NCBI GenBank assembly: GCA_937907425.1 | Contig: CALCIE010000081.1 | Span: 74,987-138,986 of the forward strand | DNA length: 64,000 bases | Direction of reading: 5' to 3' | DNA from: ZC4RG42 sp003242425 | GTDB taxonomy: Bacteria; Pseudomonadota; Gammaproteobacteria; Burkholderiales; SG8-39 | Shown here: positions 8,761-17,715 of the stretch, one piece after another | Position numbering within the stretch: position 1 is the first letter of the stretch | How the letters are laid out: each line of letters starts with the position of its first letter | Position numbers and translations under genes: made by a program | The notes under the pieces: model-generated | What the model was told of the DNA's origin: nothing | The model's database searches: none | Seen by the model: the letters and a program-made list of their open reading frames with translations, nothing else

Positions 8761-10017
8761 TCAATCCCGGTCGCCCAGACGGTAGATCCGGGCGATCAGG
8801 CGCTGCAATTCATCGCGTTCCGCCGCGCTCGCCTCGTGCAGCGCCTGCGTCGGTCCGTGCAGCAGTTTGTTGGTGAGGCCGTGCGAAAGCGCTTCCAGCA
8901 CCGCTTCGGGCGATTCGCCGCGTGCCAGCATCCGCCGTGCGCGCTCCAGCTCCTGCCTGCGCGCGGCCTCGCCCTGCTCGCGCAGGCTGCGGATCACCGG
9001 TACGGCGGCGCGGGAATCCATCCAGTGCAGGAAGGAACCCACCTGCGCGTCGATGATCGCCTCGGCCTGGGCCACGTGCGATTGCCGCTCGTCGATGCCG
9101 GCCCGCACGATGTCGGCCAGATCGTCGATGGTGTAGAGATAGACGTCGTCGAGCTCGCCGACCTCGGGCTCGATGTCCCGCGGCACGGCCAGATCGACCA
9201 TGAACACCGGCGCATGGCGGCGCGCCTTCACTACGCGTTCCATGATCCCCTTGCCGAGGATCGGCAAGGTGCTCGCCGTACAGGACACGACGATGTCGTA
9301 ATGCGCGAGTCTGTCGGGCAGCTCGGCCAGCGTGAGCGTCGTGGCGCCGATGCGGCTGGCGAGCGCATGGCCGCGTTCCAGCGTGCGGTTGGCGACCGCC
9401 ATCTCCTTCGGCATCTGCGCGGCGAAATGCGTCGCGCACAGCTCGATCATCTCGCCCGCGCCGATGAACAGCACGCGCTGCTCGCGCAGCGAGGAGAAGA
9501 TCCGCCCGGCGAGCTTCACCGCCGCGGCGGCCATGGACACCACGTTGGCGCCGATGCGCGTCTGCGTGCGCACTTCCTTTGCCACGGCGAAAGAGCGCTG
9601 GAACAGCCGCGACAGGGTCACGCCGAGGGTGCCGACTTCGGCCGCGGTGCGCACCGCCTGCTTCATCTGCCCGAGGATCTGCGGCTCCCCGAGCACCATC
9701 GAGTCCAGGCCCGAGGCCACCCGGAAGGCGTGCCGCACCGCATCCTCGCGCGGCAGCGTATAGAGATGCGGCCGCAGGTCCTGCGGGTCCACGCCGTGGT
9801 AGCCCGCCAGCCATTCCAGCGCCTGGCGGGGATCGCCCGCGGCGCAATACAGCTCGGTGCGGTTACAGGTGGAAAGGATCGCGGCTTCGCGCGCCGGCCG
9901 CGCCCGGAAAAGCTCGGTCAGCGCATGGCGCAACTGCTCGGCACCGAACGCCACGCGCTCGCGGATGGCAAGCGGCGCGGTCTGGTGGTTCAGTCCCAGA
10001 GTGAAGAGCTGTTGCAT
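8761..10017 (-). CDS. hemA: Glutamyl-tRNA reductase
   Basis: HemA reduces glutamyl-tRNA(Glu) to glutamate-1-semialdehyde with NADPH, the committed step of C5-pathway tetrapyrrole (haem) synthesis. From the ATG at 10017 the protein has 418 residues. It shows the N-terminal motif LGLNHQTAPLAIRE, the catalytic cysteine C51 in STCNRTELY, the NADPH-binding GAGEMIELCATHF and a C-terminal dimerisation helix. An in-frame upstream start would add 13 residues, but the family starts at MQQLFTLGLNH. A perfect TATAAT lies only 23-28 bases upstream of this ATG, implying a very short leader. Confidence 0.97.
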   Translation of the reverse strand: MQQLFTLGLNHQTAPLAIRERVAFGAEQLRHALTELFRARPAREAAILSTCNRTELYCAAGDPRQALEWLAGYHGVDPQDLRPHLYTLPREDAVRHAFRVASGLDSMVLGEPQILGQMKQAVRTAAEVGTLGVTLSRLFQRSFAVAKEVRTQTRIGANVVSMAAAAVKLAGRIFSSLREQRVLFIGAGEMIELCATHFAAQMPKEMAVANRTLERGHALASRIGATTLTLAELPDRLAHYDIVVSCTASTLPILGKGIMERVVKARRHAPVFMVDLAVPRDIEPEVGELDDVYLYTIDDLADIVRAGIDERQSHVAQAEAIIDAQVGSFLHWMDSRAAVPVIRSLREQGEAARRQELERARRMLARGESPEAVLEALSHGLTNKLLHGPTQALHEASAAERDELQRLIARIYRLGDRD

Positions 10018-10039
10018 GTCGGATGTGTCGGCATGCGCG

Positions 10040-10045
10040 ATTATA
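10040..10045 (-). promoter_or_regulatory. Perfect -10 element for hemA-prfA-prmC
   Basis: TATAAT reads on the minus strand, with the predicted transcription start about 15 bases before the hemA ATG. No convincing -35 hexamer is found 16-18 bases upstream, so the promoter may depend on an activator. The 5' leader would be too short for a normal Shine-Dalgarno, and none is visible. Confidence 0.5.
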
Positions 10046-10280
10046 CCGGAGCGCATCCCTCACCCGCCCTTTGATGCTCGCAATTTGCCGTTTCTGACAA
10101 GGACTTGCGCAATTCTACCGCCACCCCCGCAAACCCGCGCCGTGGAAAAGCGCCTGGCTGTGGGGATGGTTCCGGCGGGGTGCGGACCGGCAGTAGAGGC
10201 GTGCCGGAATGCGGCGATGCGGGAAAACAACCGCCTGCGGCCGGTCGCTGCTGCGCGAGCCGTTGCGCGCCGGCGTTTCT

Positions 10281-11135
10281 TCAGCGCCCGGCCGGCGCCG
10301 CCACGACGCGTTGACGCTGCTCGCCCAGGCCCTGGATGCCCAGCGTCACCACGTCGCCGGCTTTCAGATAGCGCGGCTCGGGCTTGTGCCCCATGCCCGA
10401 ACCCGCGGGCGTGCCGGTGGCGATGATGTCGCCGGGCAGCAGCGTCATGTAACGGCTGACGTGGGACACGATGCGCGCGACGCTGAAAATCATGTTGCGG
10501 GTGCTGCCCGACTGCATCGGCTCGCCGTTGACTTCCGAATAGAGCGCGAGGTTCTGCGGATCCGGGATCTCGTCGGTGGTGACCAGCCACGGCCCGATCG
10601 GTCCGAAGCTGTCGTAGCTCTTGCCTTTGGCCCACTGACTGGTGGCGAACTGCCAGCCGCGCTCGGAGATGTCGTTGACGATGCAATAGCCCGCGACGTA
10701 TTTCAGCGCTTCGTCTTCGCGAACGTTTTGGGCGCGGGTACCGATAACGACGCCCAGTTCGACCTCCCAGTCGAGCCTGGTCGCGCCGGGCGGCAGCAGA
10801 ATGTCGTCGTTGGGGCCGCTGATCGCGGTCGTCGCCTTGAGGAAGACCACCGGTTCGAGCGGAACGTTGAGCCCCGCTTCCTGCGCATGGTCGGCGTAGT
10901 TGAGGCCGATGCAGACGAATTTGCTGATGCCGGTATAGGGCACGCCGAAACGCGGCTCGGTGCGCACCAGCGGCAGCGACTCGGGCCGGATGCGGGCGAG
11001 TCTGGCGAGGTTCCTGGGTGCGAGCGTCTGCTGGTCGATGTTGCCGATCACGCCCGACAGGTCACGCAGCTGTCCCTGCGAATCGATCACGCCCGGCTTC
11101 TCGTACCCGTTCTTGCCGAAGCGGCACAGTTTCAT
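10281..11135 (-). CDS. Fumarylacetoacetate hydrolase (FAH) family protein
   Basis: This 284-residue enzyme has the FAH / 2-hydroxyhepta-2,4-diene-1,7-dioate isomerase fold. The metal-binding acidic residues can be seen as E124 and E126 in DWEVELG and D155 in NDISERGWQ. The core SKFVCIGLNYADHAQEAG and the late LLPGDIIATGTPAGSGMG are typical. The family includes ureidoglycolate lyases, acylpyruvate hydrolases and oxaloacetate decarboxylases, and the substrate cannot be chosen from sequence alone. It stands alone between hemA (263-base gap downstream) and a divergent DUF1631 gene, without catabolic partners, which favours a housekeeping acylpyruvase role (inference). Confidence 0.9.
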   Translation of the reverse strand: MKLCRFGKNGYEKPGVIDSQGQLRDLSGVIGNIDQQTLAPRNLARLARIRPESLPLVRTEPRFGVPYTGISKFVCIGLNYADHAQEAGLNVPLEPVVFLKATTAISGPNDDILLPPGATRLDWEVELGVVIGTRAQNVREDEALKYVAGYCIVNDISERGWQFATSQWAKGKSYDSFGPIGPWLVTTDEIPDPQNLALYSEVNGEPMQSGSTRNMIFSVARIVSHVSRYMTLLPGDIIATGTPAGSGMGHKPEPRYLKAGDVVTLGIQGLGEQRQRVVAAPAGR

Positions 11136-11564
11136 CTCGCGCTCCCGTGCTCAAGGACGCCCGCAGGCGTAGATCCGTCGTTGTTCTTGCGGCAGTGCGA
11201 CGCGCCGGCGCGCGAGCCTGCCGTTTTCCGCGCCCGCGCCGCCCTCCCCGCCGCGAGCCCGCCGGTGGCTGGCGATTCTATATCAACCGCGTTAGCCGCC
11301 TTTCGGCTTTCGGTTGCCGCTGAACGTCACTTTTTCGCCAAAAGCGTCAAAAACCGTGTGCGGAATGTCACGTCGCAGGCTGCGCCCGTCCCCCGCGGCT
11401 TTATGCTCATGGCATAGTGCCTCCGATAACAACAATACGAAGGCAGTGCCGGCCGGCGGTGACGTCTACCGTCGGGTCGAACCGGAATGAAAGACGAATG
11501 ACTTTGGGTACGCCGGTCGCCGAACGGTCGCAGCGGACGGCGGCGGCGCCCGTTGAGGCCGCGT
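11136..11564. other. Divergent intergenic region, 429 bases
   Basis: This region separates the divergent FAH-family and DUF1631 genes. I see no credible gene in it. The only small structure is TATGC/GCATA with a 5-base loop near 11402-11416. No clear -35/-10 pair was found on either strand. Confidence 0.5.
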
Positions 11565-13790
11565 ATGGATTCATCTTTCGCCCAGCATGCCGAGCGCCCG
11601 CGCGCGCCGGCAGCAGCGAAGGCCTTGCTCAGCCAGTGCAAGGCGATGGCCTGCAGCAAGCTGAGCGCCATCGTTGCCGAAGCACTCGAAAAGGTCGAGA
11701 ACGACCTGTTCACCATGGCCGCCGAGTGCGCCTCGCCCGCCGAGCAGCAGATCCTGCTCGAGGCCATGGCGCAACTGCGCGAACACCGCGCCGAAATCCA
11801 GAAGACTTTCGACCGCTGCTTCGCCGAACTCTACGAACAGCGCGTCAACGGCACTCCCGCCTCTTCGACTTCCCAGGAGCTGAGCCTGGAGAACCTCCAG
11901 CTCGTCGACGAGAACGAGATGGAGGAATCGCTCACGATCAGCGAACTGGCGCGCAAGACCAAGAACCGCATCGATCCCGATCAGCTGCTCGGCATCCAGG
12001 TGCGCTTCGGCCACCTACTCGCGCGCGAGAACCTCGATGACGAAGGCAACCCGCTGGCGCCGGAGGCGGTGTTCAAGGCCCTGAAACAGGCCTGCGCGCG
12101 CATCCCCGGCAGCTTCGCCGTCAAGCGCTCGCTGCTGACCGCAGTGCAACCCTACATCGCCAGCGGCATGGACACCGTCTATGCCGACGTCAACCGCAAC
12201 CTCATTTCGCACCACGTGGTGCCGCGCATCAAGCATCGCGTCCAGCGCGCCGCGGACAAACCGGTCGGCGGCGCGCCCGCGGGCGGCGGCCTGAGCCAGA
12301 TGCTGGCCAACCAGCCGCTGCACACGAGCCAGGTGATGCCGCTGTCGCAGCTCGCACCGGCGGGCGGCATGCCGCTCAACCCGGCCATGGCGATGACCGC
12401 GCCGCTCGATCTGTCGGCGCTCCTCGCCGCGGTCATGAACGGTCCGGGTGCCGCACGCCAGCACGCGGCGATGATGTTCGCCGACCCGGCCGCCTACAAG
12501 CTCGACAAGGTCATGGAGACGCCGGCCTCGCCGGAACTGTTGGCCTCGCTGTCGAGCCTGCAGGCGAACATGAGCATGACCGGCAACTTCGCGCCGGGCA
12601 ATTTGCTCGCCGGACTGGACCAGCAGGTCAAGAGCCGCAGCCATCCGCTCGACCAGCTCACCATCGAACTGGTCACGATGGTGTTCGACTACATCCTCAA
12701 CGACAGCGACGTACCCGACACCGTCAAGGCGGAAATCGCCCGGCTGCAGATCGTTGCGGTGAAGGCCGCGTTGCTCGACCGCACCTTCTTCGCCCGCCGG
12801 CAGCACCCCATGCGCCGGCTGCTCGACCGTATCGCCGAGGCGGGCCAGGACCCGGACATCGACACCGGTGCCGATTCCGAATTCATCCACGGCCTGCGCG
12901 CCATCGCCAATCAGGCGATCAACGCCTTCGACGACGATCTGGCGATTTTCGAAACGGCGCTGGAACAGCTCGAACAGCTCGTCAATCAAGTCACGCAGGC
13001 GCAACGCAGCAAGGTCGAGACCGCGACGCTGAAGCTCGCGCGCGAGGAGCTGACTCAGATGGCCGAGGCGGAGGCGCGCGCCGCCTTGCACCGCTATGTG
13101 AGCCGCCGCACGCCGGCTTTCGTGCGGGACTTCCTCTACACCTGGTGGACGCAGGTGCTGGCGCACGCGCGCGTGGCCGAGAACGAGGCGCAGTGGCAGG
13201 AAGCCTTGGAAATCGCGGAAGCGCTCACCTGGAGCGTCTCCCCGCTGCGCAGCACCGACGTACAACGCCTCGCCGCCCTGCTGCCGCAGCTCATGCGCGG
13301 GCTGATGTACGGCATGAACGTCGTCGCCATGCCGCCCGAGGCGCGCGAAGCCTTCTTCAACCGCCTCATGGAAACCCATACTGCGGCGGTGCACGCCGCC
13401 AAAGCGGCGCGCACGCCGGAACCTGAGCCGGCGGACGATGCGGAAGGGGAATGGGCCGGGCAACCTGAGACGCCCGCAACGCCGGAGGCCGCCGCGCTGC
13501 TGGACGGTGACGACCTGCTGCTGCATACCGTACGCTCGCTCGAGCGCGGCGCCCTGGTCGACTTCTACGACGACGGCGAGGATGCGCCGCCCAAGCGCTG
13601 CAAGCTGTCGTGGATCAGCCCGAAGCAGACCGTGCTGCTCTTCACTTCCAGCGCGCACGGCGCCCGAAAATACACCGCGGAAGAGCTGGTCGCTTGGCTG
13701 CGCGACGGCAAAGCCAGACTGGTCGAGGACATGCAGGCGCTGATCGACCGCGCCGTCGGTGCCATCGTCGCCGAAAGCGAAGCGTCCTGA
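11565..13790 (+). CDS. DUF1631 domain-containing protein
   Basis: This 741-residue cytoplasmic protein belongs to the DUF1631 family of beta- and gammaproteobacteria (sometimes mislabelled thymidine phosphorylase). It has no signal peptide or membrane segment. The N-terminal 120 residues are helical, the middle is acidic and helical, and a low-complexity acidic/proline linker (about 615-645) leads to a compact C-terminal domain. That domain includes RGALVDFYDDGEDAPPKRCK, LSWISPKQTVLLFTSSAHG and a final YTAEELVAWLRDGKARLVE; I read it as similar to PilZ-like c-di-GMP domains, an inference. The ATG at 11565 follows TTGAGG at 11552-11557 with good spacing. It is monocistronic here and its function is unknown. 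Confidence 0.85.
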   Translation: MDSSFAQHAERPRAPAAAKALLSQCKAMACSKLSAIVAEALEKVENDLFTMAAECASPAEQQILLEAMAQLREHRAEIQKTFDRCFAELYEQRVNGTPASSTSQELSLENLQLVDENEMEESLTISELARKTKNRIDPDQLLGIQVRFGHLLARENLDDEGNPLAPEAVFKALKQACARIPGSFAVKRSLLTAVQPYIASGMDTVYADVNRNLISHHVVPRIKHRVQRAADKPVGGAPAGGGLSQMLANQPLHTSQVMPLSQLAPAGGMPLNPAMAMTAPLDLSALLAAVMNGPGAARQHAAMMFADPAAYKLDKVMETPASPELLASLSSLQANMSMTGNFAPGNLLAGLDQQVKSRSHPLDQLTIELVTMVFDYILNDSDVPDTVKAEIARLQIVAVKAALLDRTFFARRQHPMRRLLDRIAEAGQDPDIDTGADSEFIHGLRAIANQAINAFDDDLAIFETALEQLEQLVNQVTQAQRSKVETATLKLAREELTQMAEAEARAALHRYVSRRTPAFVRDFLYTWWTQVLAHARVAENEAQWQEALEIAEALTWSVSPLRSTDVQRLAALLPQLMRGLMYGMNVVAMPPEAREAFFNRLMETHTAAVHAAKAARTPEPEPADDAEGEWAGQPETPATPEAAALLDGDDLLLHTVRSLERGALVDFYDDGEDAPPKRCKLSWISPKQTVLLFTSSAHGARKYTAEELVAWLRDGKARLVEDMQALIDRAVGAIVAESEAS

Positions 13791-13865
13791 AGCGGGCTTC
13801 GGCGCCCGCCCTACTACCGCCGCGACACCCCCGGAAGCGCGCCGGTCACGGTGCCGCGCGGACGA

Positions 13866-14420
13866 TCAAGCGTTCTTCCATTTGATGGAGCAGCCGATCG
13901 CCGGCCACTGCTCGCGCGGTCCCTGCCCCGTTTCCGCGATCTGTTTCATCGCTTCGAAGAGCTCACGCCGCGCGCCCGGTTTCGCTTCACGCCCCGATTC
14001 GTCGAGCCGGCCGTGATATTGAAGCTCCAGGTCGGCGTTGAAGCCGAAGAACTCGGGCGTACAGACCGCCCCGTAGGCCTTCGCCACATCCTGGCTCTCA
14101 TCGTAGACGTAGGGGAACGGGAAACCGTACTCCTCCGCCACGCGGCGCATGTTGTCGAACGAGTCCTCGGGATAATCGGTGAGATCGTTGGCATTGATCG
14201 CGATCGCGCCGATTCCCAGCGCGGCCAGCTCCTTGCAGTCGCGCACGATCCGCTCGCGGACCGCCTTGACGTAGGGGCAGTGATTGCAGATGAACATCAC
14301 CAGCAGACCTTTGGGGCCGCGCACATCGGCGAGCCGGTAGCGTTTGCCGTCCACGCCGGGCAGATCGAAATCGACCGCACGCCAGCCGAAATCGCAGACT
14401 TTCGAAGATTCCAAAGCCAT
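13866..14420 (-). CDS. Thioredoxin-like (redoxin/AhpC-TSA) family protein
   Basis: This 184-residue thioredoxin-fold protein has the redox motif C45-N-H-C48 in MFICNHCPYVKAV, followed by INANDLTDYPEDSF, a conserved signature of the cytoplasmic redoxin family usually annotated as thioredoxin family protein. The cis-proline region reads VCTPEFFGF. It has no signal peptide or CXXC haem site, so it is a soluble disulfide or peroxide-linked oxidoreductase with an unknown partner. It converges with the DUF1631 gene and is divergent from rsmE. Confidence 0.88.
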   Translation of the reverse strand: MALESSKVCDFGWRAVDFDLPGVDGKRYRLADVRGPKGLLVMFICNHCPYVKAVRERIVRDCKELAALGIGAIAINANDLTDYPEDSFDNMRRVAEEYGFPFPYVYDESQDVAKAYGAVCTPEFFGFNADLELQYHGRLDESGREAKPGARRELFEAMKQIAETGQGPREQWPAIGCSIKWKNA

Positions 14421-14513
14421 ACCGTACCTCCTTACCGCTAATATTCCCGGGCTAGGTTACCCCCATCGATGCGAAGACGCACAGACATGAGCGAGGACGC
14501 AGGCCACGGCCGC

Positions 14514-15233
14514 ATGCCGCGGCTCTACCACGACGGCCCGCTGTCGCCGGGCGCGACGGTCGAACTGCCGGAACGCGCGGCGCGGCACGTGCAGGTGCTG
14601 CGGCTGCGGGTGAACGACAAGGTGATCCTGTTCAACGGCGACGGTTCCGAATGGGACGCGACGCTGGCGCAGATCGGCAAACGCAGCGTCGTGGCGACCA
14701 TCGGCCGCCGCAGCGCCGTAAACCGCGAAACGCCGCTCGACGTCCATCTCCTGCAAGGCGTATGCGCGGCCGACCGCATGGACCTTGTGCTGCAGAAGGC
14801 GACCGAGCTCGGCGTCGCGAGCATCCAGCCGGTCATCACCGCCCGCTCCATCGTGCGTTTGTCCGAGGAACGGCAGGCCCGGCGCCACCAGCATTGGCAG
14901 AACGTGGTGATCGCGGCCTGCGAGCAGTGCGGGCGGAACACCATTCCCGTCGTCGCGCCCGGCCTGGGCTTTGCCGAGGTTCTCGCCGCGCTGCCCGCAG
15001 CGGGCGAGCGCATCCTGCTCTCCCCGGACGGCGAACACAACTTGCGCGGTCTGCCGCCGCCGGCGCACGTCCGGCTGCTCATCGGCCCGGAAGGCGGTCT
15101 GACACCCGAGGAACGCGCGATGGCGGTGGCGGCCGGATTCGTGCCGGTACGCTTCGGTCCGCGCATCCTGCGCACCGAAACCGCGCCGCTTGCGGCGCTC
15201 GCCGCCATCCAGGCGCTCTGGGGCGACTGCTGA
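14514..15233 (+). CDS. rsmE: 16S rRNA (uracil-1498-N3)-methyltransferase
   Basis: RsmE methylates N3 of U1498 in the decoding region of 16S rRNA using SAM. It has the PUA-like N-terminal domain followed by a SPOUT (trefoil-knot) methyltransferase. The knot motifs are LLIGPEGGLTPEERAMA and FGPRILRTETAPLAAL, which together identify the family. The ATG at 14514 gives 239 residues and the family-like start MPRLYHDGPL. In-frame ATGs at 14487 and 14469 would add 9 or 15 residues, and none of the three has a strong ribosome binding site, so the start is uncertain. Confidence 0.94.
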   Translation: MPRLYHDGPLSPGATVELPERAARHVQVLRLRVNDKVILFNGDGSEWDATLAQIGKRSVVATIGRRSAVNRETPLDVHLLQGVCAADRMDLVLQKATELGVASIQPVITARSIVRLSEERQARRHQHWQNVVIAACEQCGRNTIPVVAPGLGFAEVLAALPAAGERILLSPDGEHNLRGLPPPAHVRLLIGPEGGLTPEERAMAVAAGFVPVRFGPRILRTETAPLAALAAIQALWGDC

Positions 15234-15301
15234 GGCCGCGCATCGCGAGCGCGCCCGCTTGCGGTTAGACTAGCGCATCGCCCAACCGTCTCTGACACGC
15301 C

Positions 15302-16621
15302 ATGCCGGTCGTCCCGGACGAAAAATTCGTTTCCTGGTTCCGTTCCGTCGCCCCCTACTTCCATTCCTTCCGCGGCTGCACCTTCGTCGTCGCCTTCGGC
15401 GGCGAGCTGGTGGACGAAGGCCAGTTCGTGGCGCTCGCGCACGATCTCAACCTGCTGCACAGCGCCGGCATCCGGCTGGTGCTGGTGCACGGCTCGCGGC
15501 CGCAGATCGAGGCGCAGCTCAAGCAGCGCAACGCCACTTCGAACTATCACCGCGGGCTGCGCATCACCGATCCGGTGGCGCTCGACTGCGTCAAGGAGGC
15601 GGTCGGCCTGTTGCGGGTGGAAATCGACGCGCTGCTCTCGCTGGGCCTGCCGAACACGCCCATGGCGGGCGCGGCGATCAACACGGTGTCCGGCAATTTC
15701 ATCACCGCGCAGCCGCTCGGCGTGCACGACGGCGTCGACTACCAGCACACCGGCACCGTGCGCAAGGTCGATGCCCAGGCCATCATCGGCTGCCTGGACG
15801 CGAACAACATCGTCATCATCTCGCCCATCGGCTACTCGCCCACCGGCGAGGTGTTCAATCTGTCCATGGAAGACGTGGCGGTCGCCACCGCCGCGGCGCT
15901 GAAGGCGCACAAGCTGATCTTCTTCGCCGACGACATGGTGCGCGACGCCGAAGGCAATCCGGCGCCCGAGCTCACCGCGGCGGAAGCCGAACGGCTGCTG
16001 CAGACTTCCGAAAAACTGACCGCGGACGCGCGCCTGTATCTCGCCCACGCGGTGGAGGCGGTGCGCGCCGGCGTGCCGCGCGCCCACGTCATCAACCGCA
16101 ACACCGACGGGGCGCTGCTGATCGAGCTCTTCACCCACGAAGGTTCCGGCTGCATGATCACCGCCGACAAGCTGGAGCGCATCCGGCCCGCGACCATCGA
16201 GGACGTCGGCGGCGTGCTGCAGCTCATCGAGCCGATGGAAGCCGAAGGCATCCTGGTGCGGCGCAGCCGCGAGTTGCTGGAACAGGAGATCGGACGCTTC
16301 ACCGTGCTGGAACACGACAAGCGCATCGTCGGCTGCGCGGCGCTCTATCCCTTTCCGAAGGAACGCGCCGGCGAGCTGGCGTGTCTCGCCATCCGGCCCG
16401 AATACCAGCGGCTCGGCCACGGCGAGAAGCTCATGCAGACCATCGAGCGGCAGGCGCGCGAACAGGGACTGGAAAAGCTGTTCCTGCTGACCACGCGCGC
16501 GTCGCACTGGTTCATCGAGCGCGGCTACAAGGAGGGCTCGGTCGACATCCTGCCCGAGGAAAAGCGCGCGCTCTACAACTGGCAGCGCCGCTCTAAAGTG
16601 CTGGTGAAATCGCTGCGCTGA
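15302..16621 (+). CDS. argA: N-acetylglutamate synthase (amino-acid N-acetyltransferase)
   Basis: ArgA acetylates glutamate with acetyl-CoA, the first step of arginine synthesis. The 439-residue protein has a non-catalytic amino-acid-kinase domain (about 20-270, with VLVHGSRPQIEAQL), which normally binds arginine for feedback inhibition. A C-terminal GNAT acetyltransferase domain (about 295-435) follows, with ACLAIRPEYQRLGHGEKLM as the acetyl-CoA loop and HWFIERGYKEG near the end. The architecture is the classic proteobacterial ArgA. It is followed 30 bases later by the yggX-like gene, probably in one transcript. Confidence 0.96.
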   Translation: MPVVPDEKFVSWFRSVAPYFHSFRGCTFVVAFGGELVDEGQFVALAHDLNLLHSAGIRLVLVHGSRPQIEAQLKQRNATSNYHRGLRITDPVALDCVKEAVGLLRVEIDALLSLGLPNTPMAGAAINTVSGNFITAQPLGVHDGVDYQHTGTVRKVDAQAIIGCLDANNIVIISPIGYSPTGEVFNLSMEDVAVATAAALKAHKLIFFADDMVRDAEGNPAPELTAAEAERLLQTSEKLTADARLYLAHAVEAVRAGVPRAHVINRNTDGALLIELFTHEGSGCMITADKLERIRPATIEDVGGVLQLIEPMEAEGILVRRSRELLEQEIGRFTVLEHDKRIVGCAALYPFPKERAGELACLAIRPEYQRLGHGEKLMQTIERQAREQGLEKLFLLTTRASHWFIERGYKEGSVDILPEEKRALYNWQRRSKVLVKSLR

Positions 16622-16651
16622 CGCGCCCAAGCGAGTTTATTGGAGATAACG

Positions 16652-16924
16652 ATGGCCCGTACCGTTCACTGCATCAAACTCGGCCGCGAAGCCGAGGGTC
16701 TGGATTTCCCGCCGCTGCCGGGCGAGCTCGGCAAGCGCATCTACGAGAACGTGTCCAAGGAAGCGTGGCAGCAGTGGCTGCGCTACCAGACCATGCTCAT
16801 CAACGAACACCGCCTGAATCTCGCCGATCCGCGCGCCCGGCAGTACCTCGCCGAGCAGACCGAGAAGCATTTCTTCGGCTCCGGCGCGGACACCGCGGCC
16901 GGCTACGTACCGCCCGGGAAGTGA
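16652..16924 (+). CDS. Fe(2+)-trafficking / oxidative damage protection protein, YggX family
   Basis: This 90-residue YggX family protein is recognised from MARTVHCIKLG, GLDFPPLPGELGKRI, the helix QWLRYQTMLINEHRLNL and YLAEQTEKHFFG. YggX proteins protect iron-sulfur clusters from oxidants and may buffer ferrous iron. The residue corresponding to the conserved N-terminal cysteine is C7. The ATG at 16652 is preceded by TTGGAG with 7-base spacing; an in-frame TTG 12 bases earlier is not used. It lies downstream of argA on the same strand and ends at a hairpin. Confidence 0.95.
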   Translation: MARTVHCIKLGREAEGLDFPPLPGELGKRIYENVSKEAWQQWLRYQTMLINEHRLNLADPRARQYLAEQTEKHFFGSGADTAAGYVPPGK

Positions 16925-16929
16925 GCTTA

Positions 16930-16956
16930 CGGCCCCGTTCCCGGGGAGCGGGGCCG
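16930..16956. terminator. Hairpin between convergent yggX-like gene and phoU
   Basis: CGGCCCCG (16930-16937) and CGGGGCCG (16949-16956) form a perfect 8-bp GC stem with an 11-base loop. It starts 6 bases after the first stop and ends 8 bases before the phoU stop on the other strand. It lacks a T-run on both sides, so its strength as a terminator is uncertain. Confidence 0.5.
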
Positions 16957-16963
16957 CGGGCGC

Positions 16964-17656
16964 TCAGCGCTCGTCGTCGAAGTCGGCGGTGTGGAGGTGG
17001 CGCACGTCGCGCCCTTCGACCATGTAGATCACGTACTCCGCCATGTTCTTGGAGTGATCGCCGATGCGCTCCAGCGCCTTGGCGACGAACAGGACCTCCA
17101 GACAGCGGCTGATGGTGCGCGGATCCTCCATCATGAAAGTGATGAGCTCGCGCAGAATCGAGCGAAACTCCACGTCCACCGCATCGTCCTGCTGCACCAC
17201 GCGCATGGCCGCCTTGGAATCGAGCCGCGCGAAGGCGTCGAGCGAGCTGCGCAGCATGCCGACGGCCAGATTGGTGATGTGACGCAGGTCCACGCGCGGC
17301 ATGTGCAGACGCTCCGCCTCGTGGATCAGTTTGGCCATGCGGGCGATCTTCTCGGCCTCGTCGCCGATACGCTCGAGATCGGTGATGGTCTTCACCACCG
17401 CGATGAGCAGCCGCAGATCGCTTGCCGCCGGCTGACGGCGGGCGATGATGTGGCTGCACGCTTCGTCCAGTTCGACTTCCATCGCGTTGACGCGATGGTC
17501 GTTCTGCTGGACGCGCTCGATCTCCTCCATGTTCCCGCTTTCGAGCGCGTCGATCGCACGCTGGATCTGCTCTTCCACCAGCCCGCCCATCTGCAGCACG
17601 CGCGTGCGGACGGTCTCCAGCTCCGCGTCGAACTGTTTGGACGTGTGTTCACTCAT
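16964..17656 (-). CDS. phoU: Phosphate signalling complex protein PhoU
   Basis: This 230-residue all-helical protein is made of two PhoU three-helix repeats, each with a metal-binding ExxxD/DxxxE pattern: ITDLERIGDEAEKIARM in the first and AKALERIGDHSKNMAEYVIYM in the second. PhoU links the Pst phosphate transporter to the PhoR kinase and represses the Pho regulon when phosphate is plentiful. The start has a strong GAGGAGG ribosome binding site. Unusually for PhoU, no pstSCAB or phoBR genes are adjacent; rpiA lies 59 bases upstream on the same strand and may be cotranscribed. Confidence 0.96.
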   Translation of the reverse strand: MSEHTSKQFDAELETVRTRVLQMGGLVEEQIQRAIDALESGNMEEIERVQQNDHRVNAMEVELDEACSHIIARRQPAASDLRLLIAVVKTITDLERIGDEAEKIARMAKLIHEAERLHMPRVDLRHITNLAVGMLRSSLDAFARLDSKAAMRVVQQDDAVDVEFRSILRELITFMMEDPRTISRCLEVLFVAKALERIGDHSKNMAEYVIYMVEGRDVRHLHTADFDDER

Positions 17657-17715
17657 GGTTGCCTCCTCAACGCACTCGCTAGCATAGCAGCGCGTCTGTT
17701 TCCTGGGCAGAGCAA

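Noticed and set aside
12015..13658. 547-codon open frame on the minus strand
   Set aside because: It is antisense to the DUF1631 gene; composition is typical of a shadow frame and there is no ribosome binding site.
14525..16630. 701-codon open frame on the minus strand
   Set aside because: It is antisense to rsmE and argA, both supported by conserved motifs, and shows no domain of its own.
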